A stretch of DNA of 64,000 bases from assembly GCA_027943335.1 (NCBI GenBank), contig BSBK01001302.1, positions 2,429,501 to 2,493,500 of the forward strand, read 5' to 3'. How positions within the stretch are numbered: the first letter of the stretch is position 1; each line of letters begins with the position of its first letter. The stretch is from Chamaecyparis obtusa (lineage: Eukaryota; Streptophyta; Pinopsida; Cupressales; Cupressaceae). The notes beneath the pieces are model-generated. The model was not told the DNA's origin and searched no databases. It saw nothing but the letters and a program-made list of their open reading frames with translations. Positions 11,226-23,380 of the stretch are shown here, piece by piece. The position numbers and the translations under genes are program-made.

Positions 11226-12475
11226 CTATTTCATCTCCACAATTTGATCCCTGGAATTATCATCTCCTTCATCTAGTACCCCCTGAATATGTGTTGATCT
11301 ATCAACTTGTTTACCATGATGGATTGAGAAAAAATTTGGGTTGTTCCTCTCAATATGTTTATGATATTCTATGTCTAACAAGGTTGAAATCTCTTCCTCA
11401 CTGAGAGAATCCTCTTCCTCATTTTTATATTCACCGATGTTTGATGTCATACAAGTATCATCATGGAAAGATCTTTCCTCAGACTCTCCAAAAGAGTCTT
11501 CTCCATTCAAATATGAAACCTCACTTGACTCATATGTTATTTCAATTCTGCACTCTTTTTCCTCTACAACTAGCTCATTATTCATAAGTTTGAGAAAGGT
11601 AAGGAATTGATGATCATATAAAAGACCTAGTTCTTGCACTTTGTTGAAAATATCTGATGATGTAGGTCTGCACTCTGAAGGTATTTCTTGATAGATATGA
11701 AACATCCTTAGGAAGAATTCTACTGCAGATTCTTCTTCTTGTTTCTCTAAGTTCAAAAATGTGTCCAAAGGGGATATGTAATTTGGATCTTCTTCATCAT
11801 CACTGAGATTTCCATCAAACACAAGGCCTTGTTCAATTTTATCCTAAGCCTCCTCTTCTTTGGCTTTACTATCTTCTTCTAATATCTTAAAAAGTAGCTT
11901 TAGATTAGGGTCATCTAGTGAGATTCCCAAGTTTTTGACCTTTCTCATTAATTTGTTTCATGAAGGCATAATTGTTATAGGTATCCTCTAATATATATTT
12001 GCCATCCTCAAGAATAAGTGTGCAGAAGACTCCCCTTCAAATCTCTCCAAACTGAAAAATGCATCAAGTAGATACATACTACGATCCTCCTCCGTGTTGT
12101 AGCTTTGGTCTTCACATTGTTCATAATACATGTTATTTTCATCACTTGCATCATGGAATTCATATAGAAACCATTATTCAAATTCTTTTCAAGATGAAAT
12201 ACTTTGTGTAGGTAATGATTCATATGTCTCTCTTGCATTATCTTCTAATGTCCTGACAAATAGTTTCATTTCCTGATCTTCTGCACAAATCTCATAGTTC
12301 TCTATAAATGCATAAAATGCACCCAAATGTTCAACTGCTGATTCATCCCATTCTCCATGGAACTTTGGTATAAGCTATGAAAAATTAGGGAGCATCTTAA
12401 AAGGAATACAATGGAATCCCCTCAGATCCAATGGTATGATACCATCTGGAATAAATGGTTTTCTCTGAAATGGTT
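11226..12475 (-). pseudogene. Retrotransposon gag-like protein with a duplicated module
   Basis: The minus strand carries a capsid-like domain: PKFHGEWDESAVEHLGAFYA, then EDQEMKLFVRTLEDNARETY and ESLPTQSI, matching the plant Ty3-type gag pattern (FHG...EHL..F...MKLFVxSLxGxARxWxxxLP). It is followed by two related modules about 300 bp apart: LLDAFFSLERFEGESSAHLF LRMANIY (about 12090-11990) and PLDTFLNLEKQEEESAVEFF LRMFHIYQ (about 11790-11690). The C-terminal 200 residues (11226-11822) are open and very acidic (runs of Glu and Asp). Several stops interrupt the upstream part. No zinc knuckle, protease or RT is attached. Which element it came from is unclear. Confidence 0.7.
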
Positions 12476-12539
12476 GTTTATTTTGATACATTCTGAATAT
12501 CTGAATTGGTAGTAACTTGTTTCTTTATACATTAGGTTC

Positions 12540-12715
12540 TTGACAATAAAGTCGCCACCTCTTTCAAAGAGGAAAACTTTACTTATCTTCTTTTGGGTCT
12601 TCTTCCTTAGTAGAGTCACTAATTGAAATTTTTTATTGAATAAAGTCGCCACCTCATTTGAGGAATGTCTTGCTTCTGGGTTCTTTCTTCCAGTAGAGTG
12701 TAGTTTCAAAAAACT
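12540..12715. repeat. Tandem duplication, about 96-bp period
   Basis: The phrase aataaagtcgccacctc occurs at 12545 and 12641, each followed by a related tail (gggtcttcttccttagtagagt / gggttctttcttccagtagagt). It lies upstream, in transcription sense, of the gag-like pseudogene. Confidence 0.7.
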
Positions 12716-14300
12716 AATATAACTACTTTATGATTCTGATCTGCAAAATCTAAAATTCTAGGTAACTTCACAATATATATTGTGAGGAACTCTCCCTAAT
12801 AGATTTGCCAATTTGTTGGTGCCCAAAAATGATGGTTCAAATTTGGCCAACTGAAATGAACAAATTGATACCTCTGCAATTCTAGCTTAATCAAGCCAAG
12901 GCTAGTAGGCCCAAATTCACTTTGAATTATTAAATTCTCCATGTCACACAACTGTGTACATAAAACAAGATTCCTCCAAAGGTGGTGAATGATCCTTTGA
13001 GGAAAATAACTAATCTCCTAAAATCTCTATTCTATAATACTTGACTAAATGGATTATACTAAAGACTAAAAAGTAATGTTTTGAAATAAAGATTAAATGA
13101 TTTAAAAACTACAAATGAACTAACATGACAGTTTCCAATTAAATATTTGATCAGTGCCTTCTAAATACTTGGGCTATAGAGTCATAAAACTTTCAATCCT
13201 ACGTACGATCAGAGACAGTTTTAAAAACTTGATTTAATAAGACAAGACCATCACTTCAAAGGCTTCCACTTGAATTATAATTCAAATCAATCTATATAGC
13301 TAATCTTATCAAGTTTAACTCAAATTAAGAGACCAATAAGAATAATGGCAGGTTCATAGACCATACAATTGATACTCGAGTTGTATATATTAACTTTGAA
13401 TTACAATATTCAGGGAATAGAACATGGTGAAACACTCTATTTAATAGAATATCCGAAAGACTAATTGAAAATATATAACTTATAACCACAAATAAAAAGA
13501 AGAGCACTTATCTTTATTAATGTTGAAAAAATAGTACATTAGAGTTCATATTGCAATTGTGATCGAATTATATCTTATGAAAATCTGAATTATATTATCT
13601 TTACATTTTACATTATGTATATATATGTGTTTGAGTGGCTTTCACACCTCTTTAGGGTGAAAAGACACAACCCTTATTACAAATTATTTTGAAAAATAAT
13701 AAACTAACTAAAAAATAACTACCTAACTTTTGGATTTGGGTCTGGTCGAAAAACCAAAACACCTCGTGGAAAGCTAAGAGTTTTGCTAGAAATAGGAAAT
13801 TTAATTTCCCGAACTAGGTTTGTTATAGATTTTTAAAATTTGACCATCTTCAGCCTATGTCAACATCATCTTTGCAAGAGGTTGAAATTCCAGCATTTTC
13901 TGAAGGCTTTGATCATAGAATTTTGATTGTTCTTGTCACAGAGATTCCTTCCTTAATCTCTCAACTTTTTAATTGAAAATTAATATAACTTTTTTCATCC
14001 CATGTCATGTACTCCATCATTAATTATTGGGCATGGAGTTTAAGAGCCCATCTTTTAGGGTTTTATCACTATATAGGACTCCAAATTTTGCCCAAAATTT
14101 AGAGCTCCAACACATCAGTTGGCAGGCATAAGGCACTTTCGGACTTTCAGCCTTTCGCACCTAGGGAACACCAAAAATGCGAAAGAAACTTGATAAATAA
14201 ACTTAAGAGAGAGTCTTGGACAAGGGTCTAACTGACAGATAGAACTCAAAAACAAGCCAAAAGAAGGGGGGGGCTTTGGCCAAGTGGCCTAAAAAGAGGA
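12716..14300. other. No gene seen
   Basis: AT-rich non-coding sequence. The stretch upstream of the gag-like frame could be its leader or LTR, but I found no paired repeat within the window. Confidence 0.4.
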
Positions 14301-14317
14301 GCATGGTTGTGGAACCA

Positions 14318-14760
14318 CAACAGTTTTGATTTACAGTTTATTATTTTCAACATTTATGGCCATACTACTTTAAGAGATAAGGCTCATCTCTAGGAAATTC
14401 TTATCAATACTTTTCATGGCCTAAATATTGACAAAGATTTGTTGGCTAGAGATTTAAATATCATTTTTTCAGATAAGAATAAAAAAGGCCGTGTCTTCCC
14501 TCCTCTTAAAATGATCGAGGATTTTAGTTATTTTATATCAGATAATGTATTGTATGACATTTTTACAAGTAATAGAATTTTCACTTAGATGAACTGAAGA
14601 AAGGATTTTCTCTAGATTGCAAAATGTCTTGATAGGTTCTTACTTTCACATAGTTGGCTTTCCTCTAATCTTCAGCTTTCTTTACAGATTATTCCTCTTA
14701 TATCCTCCGATCATTATGCAATTTATGTCAACATAAATATGGTAAGCCAAAAGGACAAGC
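14318..14760 (+). pseudogene. LINE AP-type endonuclease remnant
   Basis: This domain nicks target DNA for target-primed reverse transcription. Visible pieces are FNIYGHTTLRDKAHL, LLARDLNIIFSDKN (the GDxN motif with Gly replaced), FTSNRIFT*MN (normally FTW.N, Trp lost to TAG), KCLDRFLLS (the LDR motif) and ISSDHYAIYV (the SDH motif). The N-terminal third, with the first catalytic residues, is missing. Stops are mostly TAG or TGA at Trp or Gln positions. Confidence 0.8.
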
Positions 14761-15059
14761 ATAGGTCATCCTTCAAGTTTGAGAAGATGTAGTTTAGGCA
14801 CCCACACTTCCTTCCTCTTCTTAGGTAGTGGTAGATTAGTGCTCCATTCTCTAGAGGCGCTCTAATGTATCAATTTCATAGTGAGATTCAATATATTAAG
14901 GCTCAAATAGTGGTTTGGAATGTCTAGGTTTTCAACAATATCTTTGTTTAGAAAAAGGGATGTTGAAGCTGAACTGGCTAGTGTTCATGAGCACATTATT
15001 CAATTTAGTCTTGATGCTATAATATATGCTAAATAGAAAGAATTACAAAGAGCTTGGGA

Positions 15060-16700
15060 AGAATTGGGGAAATGAGAGGAAGTATATTGGAAGAAAAAAT
15101 CTAGAGAGCTTTGGCTTCACAAAGGTGATAGAAATACCAAGTGTTTACATGCTTCAACACAAATCAAGAGAGTTTCACAGACTATATTCTAAATTTAGGA
15201 TTTAGGCTCAGGTAAGAAGTTAAACAATGCTTAAGAGATTCAAGTAGAAGGTCTAAAAAATTTCACTAATTTGTTAGCTTCAATTCAAGATCATAACCTC
15301 TTTGATGCTCAAGTATAATGAGATCTTTTATCTCATATCACTTGCTTAGTTACTAAAAAATTAAATGATTCCCTTATGAGGCCTTTTACTTTAGATAGAG
15401 TTATGAATGTGGTTTTCTCCCTTCCACCAAATAAAGCTCCAGGTCCTGATTGTTTTGCTTCCTTCTTTTTAAAAAAAAATTGGGATGTTTTAGGTTTTGA
15501 CCTGTTGTTGGACATGGAAGAGTCTTGCAAGAATGAAATAATGTTGAGTCACTTCAACTCAACTAATATTGCACTTATCCCTAAGACTAAATATCCCAAA
15601 ACCTTTTCAAAATATAGACCTATATCTTTTTATAATAGTCTAAATCTTTCTCCAAAGCCATTTACCTAAGACTGTAGAACATGATCTCCAAAATGATTTC
15701 ACTAGAATAAGGGGGCTTTGTGCCCAGTAGAAAGACTACAAAGGTGCCTTAGTCACTTATGAAGTCTTACATTCTATCAATGATCATCGTCTTTCCACCC
15801 ATGTTGTCAAATTAGATATGGTGAAGGCATATGATAAGGTCAGTTGGAATTTTTTGCTAAAGTTTTTGCAGAAATTTGGTTTCTCCAATAGATGGTGTAA
15901 GTGGGTTCTAGTGTGTGTTAAAGGGGCCAAATTTTCAATAATTATAAATGGATCTCTAATGGGTCTTTTTTATGCCACACAAGGTGTTAGGAAAGGATAC
16001 CCCTTATCTCCTTTTCTATTCATCATCATGACAAAGGCTTTGAGTAGGTCAATTTCAATGAAAGGAGTTCATGTTCCTCAAATAAGCATCGCTATTACAC
16101 GTTCACTTTTTGCAAATGACACTCTTATATTTTGTCAAGCGACATTGCCAGAAGTTAGACAGATTAAACATGTGCTTGAATTGTATTCTCATGTCTTTGA
16201 CCAAAATATTAATCCTCAAAAATCAAGGGTTTACATCGATCACACAAAGTCAGTAGTTAAAAGGAAAACCTTTCACATCCTAGGTTTCCAAGAGGACAAT
16301 CTACCTAGTTTTTATCTAGGTATCTTCTTATTTATGGAAAACAATAAGACTATGTATTAGAACAATGTAATTGGTAGGTTAAAGGGGTGAATCTCTTCAT
16401 GGAAGGCTAGATGGCTTTCCTTGTTAGGTCGCATTCTCCTTTTCAAAATAGTTCTTGCAGTGATTCCAAATTATTTTCATGCTATCTTGAGAGCTCCAAT
16501 AACTATAGTTAAGAAGATTGAAAATATCATTAAAAAAAATTGTGGAAAGGGAATATGAATGGATCTAAGAAGGTTCCATTAATTTTTCTACAAGGTTTTA
16601 AGGTTGATAAGAAGATGGGGGGAAGGTCTTCATGATATTGCTAGTACAAATTTAGCATTTGGTGGTAAATTGGTATGGAATACATATTCAAATCTAAATT
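15060..16700 (+). pseudogene. LINE reverse transcriptase (RVT_1)
   Basis: RT copies the element RNA at the nicked target. Upstream, WLHKGDRNTKCLHAST matches the conserved WLxxGDxNTKFFH block. The 15376-15669 segment has NKAPGPDCFASFFLKKNW (the PGPDG motif) and IALIPK...KYRPISFYNS. After a frame change, 15818-16360 reads KAYDKVSWNFL, FSIIINGSLMG, QGVRKGYPLSPFLFI and LFANDTLIFCQ. The last is the catalytic FADD box with Asp-to-Asn at the first Asp, so the enzyme would be dead even without the frameshifts. Thumb-region pieces follow to about 16.7 kb. Confidence 0.92.
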
Positions 16701-16717
16701 CAAATTAGATTAAACTA

Positions 16718-17440
16718 ATGCAAACCAAATACTTAGACACAAATGACTCTTCTAGGATACTTACAATTTCAAATCCTCCTCAGGGGTTTGTTATGTGGAA
16801 TTTTATTACAGCATCAAGAGAATTAGTCACCTCTTACATTTCTTGGGAGGTACATAATGGTGAAGATGTAAAATTTTGGTTGGACTCTTGGAATGGTCAT
16901 AAGCCTCTTTATTCATATGATGAGTTACAATTGGATGCACTAATGGCCTCACAAACTTGGTGTTTTAAGATAGTTGAGCATGTCAATGCAGTGGAAATAT
17001 CAACTAGAAAGGTTTTTTGGAAGGATGCCTCCTTCTTGCCTATCAATATGGATCAAAAGAACTTTTTCAATTAGATCCTAAAGGAAAGAGTTGTTTTCTT
17101 CAACAAATATAGAGATGTCATTGTTTGGACCCCGTGAAAATTAGGAAACTATTTAGTAAAATTGAGATATGAATCTTTCCAAAGAAAAGATTCTCAAGAC
17201 ATCTCGTAGAAAGCCTATTGCTTTTGTTGGAGCAGTATGGTTCTCCCAAAAGTTGGGAGATTCACTTGGTTGGTTCTAAAACAAAGATCTCTTACCAGTG
17301 ATAGAATTTTTGGGTTGCACATTGCTGACCAATTCGATTGTGTTCTATGTGGATGTGTCATAGAAGATAGTGATCATCTTTTTCTTCAATTCTCATTTGC
17401 ACAACAGTGTTGGCATTTTATGTTTTCAAAACTATAGAAA
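16718..17440 (+). pseudogene. LINE RT C-terminal region with zinc-binding motif (zf-RVT)
   Basis: The segment 16718-17074 has the plant LINE pattern VHNGEDVKFWLDSWNG. After a frame change, 17237-17437 reads PKVGRFTWLVLKQRSLTSDR and CVLCGCVIEDSDHLFLQFSF, matching the zf-RVT pattern (CxxC...E...HLFxxC). The final Cys is replaced by Ser or Phe. This part is thought to bind element RNA or DNA. Confidence 0.85.
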
Positions 17441-17760
17441 TATATTCCTTTACCACTTATAATTCGGGATCACTATTAGGCATGGCCACTTATGTATAAG
17501 GATTCTTTATTTGTAGGGATATGTGTTAATTTTCTAGCAGTTGTTATATGGTTTTGGTGGTGGGAAAGGAATAAGAAATTGTTTAGGAAGGTGTCAACAT
17601 AAGTTCAAGAAGTCTAGGAAAGGTAATAACATGTGTTGTATCAAAGGCATTAATAGAACATGTTGAAAAAACTAAATCATGCAAATCTTCCTTTTCCTCT
17701 TGGGATATTCAAGTCCTTAAATCTTGGCTCAACATATCCCTTCCTTTCAATGGTTCCATA

Positions 17761-18330
17761 ATGAGCATAGCTAAGGAGAAGGTCAATAGAAGTGAGATCA
17801 GATGGAAGGCTCCTTCCTCGCCATTTGTGAAATTGAATGTTGATGGTACCTCAAAAGGCAACCCAAGTGTCTCAAGAATGGGTATTTGCATTAGAAACTC
17901 GGTTGGAAAATTACTTGCTGCCAAAGCCATTCAATTGAGTAATGGTAGTAACAATATGGCCAAAATTGAGTAATGGTAGTAACAATATGGCCAAAGCCAT
18001 GGCTATGTTTCATAGCCTTGTCCTTGCCAATAGTTTAGGTTTATCTCATCTGCATGTTGAGGGAGATTCCTTTTTAATAATTGAAGAAACAAAGAAGAGA
18101 GTGTGTCAAAATTGGAGGATTATCTATTTCATGCAATAGATATGAAACCTTCTTGATAATTTTGTTGCATGTTTTATTTCCCATGCATACACAGAAGGAA
18201 ACAAGTTGGTAGATCTCCTTGCAAATATGGCTTGTGATAGTGGTGCGGTGGAATTAGGTGATGAAATGGACCAGTTAGGGGCCTTTCTAAAGTTTGTAAA
18301 TATTTTAATCAATGACTATTTTAATTCACC
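17761..18330 (+). pseudogene. LINE C-terminal RNase H
   Basis: RNase H degrades the RNA of the RNA-DNA hybrid. Visible are FVKLNVDGTSKGNPSVS (first catalytic Asp), AMFHSLVLANSLGLSH in place of the usual AExxAL block, VEGDSFLIIE (third acidic residue) and HAYTEGNKLVDLLANMA. A 31-bp exact tandem duplication (17934-17964 and 17965-17995) falls inside the domain and shifts the frame. It destroys the reading through the conserved helix. Confidence 0.88.
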
Positions 18331-18350
18331 TCATTTTGAGGTGGATTGAA

Positions 18351-19440
18351 TCATAGTATGCTTCAAGACTCATGATGGCGTAAGCGTAGGTGGGTGGTTG
18401 CTCATCTATGAATCAAAAGCTCCCATTATTTTGAGATAGTAAGTTTCCACTTTATTATTCCTCTTTTTTCTCTTCCTTACACATTAATGATCTATGTCAT
18501 CATCTGCATTCATTTGGCATATTTGAATTTGATGTATCCTACGAGATTATCACTCAGCATTCTCATTGTGTTATATGACCAACTCAAACCCCATTTATGG
18601 GATGAGACATGCACATCGTGCGAATGATAGATGTTATATTTTAAATATGTTTGATACATGTAGAGGTTTACGAAAATTGTGCCTTCCTATTTAACATCTT
18701 TTTTTTACAGTATGAAAGGGTCTTGTTGGAGTGCCATCTCATTATTGTGAAGGATTTGGGTTAATCTACCAACGTGCGAAGGACGTTTTAAATTCCTCTA
18801 GTGGATTATTTCATCTGCATTCTCTCTACTCCATACCATCCTTTCTCCAGATGATGAGGGTGATCTTTGGATCTTTCCTAATATCTGTACAAATTGCAAG
18901 AAAGCACACATGGAGTATTTGTTGCAGAATTACCGGATTTCTCTACCGGTCCAAGATTGGGAGCTCTTGTTCATTGGTAAAATCAAGGATGAAGATATGG
19001 TGACCATGTTCTACATGCACTGTCATCAACACCGGAAGAATGTGCGATTGGTTATTTGGGAAGAAGTGATCTCTCGGGTAATCTTCATTCTCTCTACTCC
19101 ATACCATGCTTTCTCCACAAGATGAGGGTGAGATTTGGATCCTTCCTAATATCATGATCCACCACGTCAGGGTTCTCCTTCGTGCTTGTTCATAGGCATA
19201 ACAATGATGCTTGTGCTACCAATGATCCTGGTTCAGATGAACGGGGGGGGGGGGACTTTATATAAATTGATATTATGGAAGAATTATTTGGGTACATTTT
19301 GTTCAAGCTATCCGTTCATATGTATATTGTTCTCATCAACTGTTTATGTATAGGTGTATGAGTTTGTTTTTTTCAAGATTGATAGATCAAGGATGATGTA
19401 AATATGGTTGAACTAAGAGCCTCTTTTTGTAAGGTAGTTG
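18351..19440. other. LINE 3' region or adjacent repeat with a duplicated block
   Basis: The segments 18818-18888 and 19088-19160 are imperfect direct repeats (ctctctactccataccat...cctaatat). Between them an open stretch reads KKAHMEYLLQNYRISLPVQD and WELLFIGKIKDEDM, which I do not recognise. A run of ten or more G lies near 19244-19254. Confidence 0.5.
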
Positions 19441-19460
19441 TGATTGAAAATCAAGTTGAA

Positions 19461-21839
19461 ATAAGTGTCACGTAGTGGCCAAGTACTTGTCTAATTTAGT
19501 AATTAATTGTAATAATAATATGAAATATAATTTTGATTTTAATTTTAATAAAATTACTATATCTTATTAATATAATTCTATTTAATATATAATTATAATA
19601 AGAAATTTGAGATTTCAATATAATTAACTTATAAAATTTTAATCTCTAGTTTTAATAAATTTTCCTTATAAAAAGTTATATCTAATTATTATAATAAAAA
19701 AAATTGAGTAAGTTTAACACTTTAATTTATAATGTCCAATAAATACATAAATTATTTCACTTTAATATCTTATTTACAATTATTGATAAACTAGAACTTG
19801 CACCAATGAAGTGCAATGGTTAAGCCGATAGCAATATATGTTGTATGGTGATTGGTCGGTAAGTTTTAAACAAAAACAAAATAAGTGAAATGTAAATATG
19901 TTACATAGAACATTATGAGTTTTAAACAAGAACAAAATAAATGAAATGTAAATATGTTAGCAGAACATTATGATAGTAATACATGAACAAAATAAGTGAG
20001 ATGTAAACAAGTTACCAAAATATTATGATAGTATTTCATTGTTTAATAGAGTCTCATTTAATATTTACATATAGTCAAAAATTATTTGATAAACTTAGAT
20101 AATAACCTATTTTCATTATTTGTATTACCTTAATTTATATATAATTATATTTGTCATTGTTTTTCAAATTTTTTATATTTAAATAAATTTCTAAAATTTT
20201 AATCATTTCTTACATTTTTCTTTCAATCCAATAAATTTAATATTTTATAATTATAATTTATGGTTTTACTATTAGTAAACTAAAAAAGAAAGTATAAAAA
20301 TAGATTCAAGTTCTCAACAAAATAATAATTTATTTTCATCTTATTTTATTTATTAAAAAATTACAAATTTCACAAATAAAAAAATAAATGACTTATACAT
20401 TTTATAAATGCCAAATTTAAAATTTATGTAATAAAATTTAAAGTTGTGTGAAAGTTTATGGTTATAAACTGTTTTTAAAAATTCTACATTTTTAATAGGT
20501 ATCTATAAAGTTGTAAACCATAAACCAAATAAAATCAGATGATATATAAATTAGATTGTATTATTTGAATGCACGATTTTCATTATAAAATCAAATGATA
20601 TATAAATTAGATTGTATTCTTTTGCACATTTTTATTATATTGAATATAAAGTGTACAATAAATAACAAACATGGTACATTTTAATTGATTCACTAGTGTA
20701 ATAAGACTTCAAATGATTTAACCAATCAAATTATCAATAAATAATTTTTACAAATTATAAACTTCAAAAATTAACATTTAGACTATAGAATATGTGTTAT
20801 TTTTAACAAAATAAGAAAATACTAAGTTATAATTGGTGATCACTACTTAATGGAAGAAATACAAAAAGTGATGAAATAGTACTTGCTAGCACAAGTACTA
20901 ATAAGAGCTTATTTTGTAATAGAATAGCAGGCCACCAAATAAAGCCTCTCTGCTATATATATATATATATATGCTTCTCTATCTTTTGTTAAAAGAAGAG
21001 AAGATATCTAACCTTTTAGAAAAGTTACTACTCATTATTAGTACTTGCCGTAGGCTAAGTACTATTGTATCCATTTTTTAGTTTTTGATGTTAACTAGTG
21101 ATTAAATGAACTATTCTACACCAATGAAAATAATTTTTTTTTATATTTCATTATAAGTTTTTTATTTCTAAAATATAGATGGAAATTAATTTAACTTTAT
21201 AATATCTAGAAATTAATTTTTGATCATCTCATTGGATGAATGCATTTGAAGTCTTATTACACGAGAGAGCCAATTAAAATTTACCACCTTTGTTATTTAT
21301 TGTCCTTCCACTTATTTCATTTAATTTTCTTGTTTTTTATGTGAAGTTATCTTGGAATCATCTTTTTTTTGGAATATTAATGGATGCAATAAATCAGTGA
21401 GAATCAAAGATTAAAATAAGTTGATTAAATTTTATAATTTGTATATTTTTATAATTTATTTCAAAATATTGAATAAATTATTTATTTATTGAATGAGTAT
21501 GCTACAATATTCCTAATATGGAGTAAGTTACTTATAATTGGTTAGTTCATAATGTATCATATTGATCTATTATAACTATTATAACTATTTGATACTATTG
21601 CTCATATTATATATACAATAATATTAGCACTAATTAATTATAATTTGCAATCAATAATTATCTATATAATTATAATTAAAAAAATTATTTATTACTACAA
21701 TTATTATTATATAAAATATTATAATTATATAATTTTATAATTAATTAAAATATCTTATATATTATAATAAATTTATATTAAAAATTAAATTTAAAATTAA
21801 TTACTAAAGGCAAGTACTTGGCCACTACGTGGCACTTGT
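19461..21839. mobile_element. Non-autonomous DNA transposon with about 45-bp terminal inverted repeats
   Basis: The left end (from 19461, aagtgtcacgtagtggccaa...) and right end (to 21839, ...ttggccactacgtggcactt) are reverse complements over about 45 bp with few mismatches. The interior is extremely AT-rich and holds no transposase. A related right end is at 31,715-31,752. I could not fix the target duplication, so the superfamily is open. Confidence 0.82.
20640..21310. repeat. Foldback (palindromic) element centred on a (TA)n run
   Basis: The left arm (20640-20912) and right arm (about 21035-21310) are imperfect reverse complements. Matching pieces include caataaataacaaacatggt / tttgttatttattgtcc, gtgtaataagacttcaaatg / catttgaagtcttattacac, and tagtacttgctag / ctaagtacta. 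The centre has a ta run at 20954-20972. The whole lies inside the 19461-21839 element. Confidence 0.8.
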
Positions 21840-22100
21840 TTAACATGTATTGTAAAATTAATTGTTGTTTAAGATTTTATAATACGAAAAGTCATATCTT
21901 AATTTCATGCTTATACAATGAAATCAATCCATGGAGCATTTTAAAACTTGAGAACTAATGAATTTGTTAAAATATTTTTAAATTCATTTCTCTTGTATTT
22001 TTTCATAATTCAATATTTAGCAATATTTTTTTTAAGAATCATTAAATAGATTTTACTTACTAATTTTAATCTATGATCTTTTTTTAATTTTTTTAAATCT

Positions 22101-22400
22101 TCTTATTAGTACTTGCCCATAGGCTAGCAAGTACTATTGCATCACTTTTTGAATTTCTTCCATTAACCAGTGATTAAAACCATACCTCTGAACCAATTAA
22201 AATTTACCATGTTTGTTATTTATTGTACACTTTAAATTTATTATAATGAAAATGCAATATTTTTAAGTTTATATAAATTATTTACTGATTGGCTAAATCA
22301 TTTGAAGTCTTATTACACGAGTGAACCAATTAAAATTTACCATGTTTGTTATTTATTGTACACTTTATATTTAATATAATGAAAATGCATTGCTCCTTCC
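22101..22400. repeat. Second copy of the foldback arm, plus tandem part-copy
   Basis: This repeats the right arm at 21035-21310 in the same orientation (ttattagtacttgccc...gcaagtactattgcatc, then catgtttgttatttattgtacac). The block ccaattaaaatttaccatgt occurs twice inside it (about 22195 and 22326). It lies outside the right end of the 19461-21839 element, so copies of this family were inserted or duplicated separately. Confidence 0.75.
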
Positions 22401-23035
22401 ATATTGCATAGTTTTCGGCTTGGAAACAATTTTTGTTTCTATCTTTAATTAGGATTTTCATTAATCTTTTTCTTTTTTATATTAATTGTATATTAAAAAT
22501 TTTAAATTTTAAATTATATTATGAGTTTATTTTAGTATATAACTCACTTTTTCTAATGTAAATAAAAATATTGTAAATATATGATATAATATAATATATA
22601 TTTATTCTCATTTATATACTTTTTTAAAAATATTTTAAAATTTATTATGCATTAATTATTAAATATTTTAAAGTTTTTGAAATTTTTAATTAATTTTATT
22701 TAATTTTTTTTATAATTTGTTTTACCAAAAGTCTAACGTGTAATTTATATCATATTATATTAAAATAATATTGACTATTTTTGTTATATTATAAAATATT
22801 AAATATTTTTTGAATTTATTTTAATATATATTATATAAATTTAGATTTAATAGAATAACATTATAATATTGCTGAAAAATAGTTATTTGGACTAAATAAT
22901 TAATATTAAAATTAATTATAAGTAGAACTATTTTACAATTTAAATTAATTACAATTGATATTTTATAATTATTTATAAAATTAAAAAATATTATTAGAAC
23001 TATAATTATAATAATTTTATAATTATTTATTATTA
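22401..23035. other. Extremely AT-rich, no gene seen
   Basis: Poly(A/T) and ATATTA-rich sequence. The open minus frame here is made only of Asn, Ile, Lys and Tyr codons and is not a gene. Confidence 0.6.
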
Positions 23036-23037
23036 AA

Positions 23038-23380
23038 TAATTTTTATTTTTATTTTTTGATCGGTAAAAGGCCGAAGCCAATTCTTTTTTATTAATAAAA
23101 ATAAAATTACATGAATACCCTGCTCAGTTCAGGCACTGGTAGGAAAGAGCAGCGTCGAGAAAACCTCCAGCCTTGCCTGGGACTATTAGTCTGGATTCTT
23201 GATAGCAATAGAGAAAAAATACAAGTCTAAAAGGAGACTTGTTATACAAATATAAACACAGGTTTATATGATTTAACTTTTGCATGTGAGTTCTGGATGA
23301 CATATTTGATTTCAATGGTGATCTCCTTTGTATCTTTTTATCAAGCATCTATCCTTTCGCTAAGCTTCAAAAAAAAAAAT
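23038..23380 (-). mobile_element. 5'-truncated LINE insertion (3' tail only)
   Basis: On the minus strand the block ends TTTTACCGATCAAAAA and runs into an A-rich tail (plus strand 22995-23060, t- and a-rich). The phrase ggccttttaccgatcaaaaa is the hallmark 3' end of many plant L1 LINEs. Only a few hundred bases of the 3' region remain. The translated minus frame upstream has no domain I can name. Confidence 0.7.

Larger units (their letters stand above)
14318..18350 (+). mobile_element. L1-type LINE retrotransposon, old and decayed
   Basis: A non-LTR element with domains in canonical order: endonuclease remnant, reverse transcriptase, zinc-binding RVT region, RNase H. There is no ORF1 and the start is truncated. 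Frame changes and many stops show it is old, clearly older than the minus-strand LINE at 28.4-31.6 kb. No poly(A) tail or target duplication could be fixed. The 3' non-coding part may extend to about 19.2 kb. Confidence 0.9.

Noticed and set aside
11371..11610. Ser-rich plus-strand frame
   Set aside because: Antisense to the acidic, Glu/Asp-rich tail of the gag-like pseudogene.
19430..22500. Centromeric or scaffold-attachment AT-rich region
   Set aside because: Clear terminal inverted repeats and foldback arms explain the composition; no satellite array is seen.
22821..23081. 86-codon minus-strand frame rich in Ile, Asn and Lys
   Set aside because: Pure product of AT-rich sequence next to a LINE tail.
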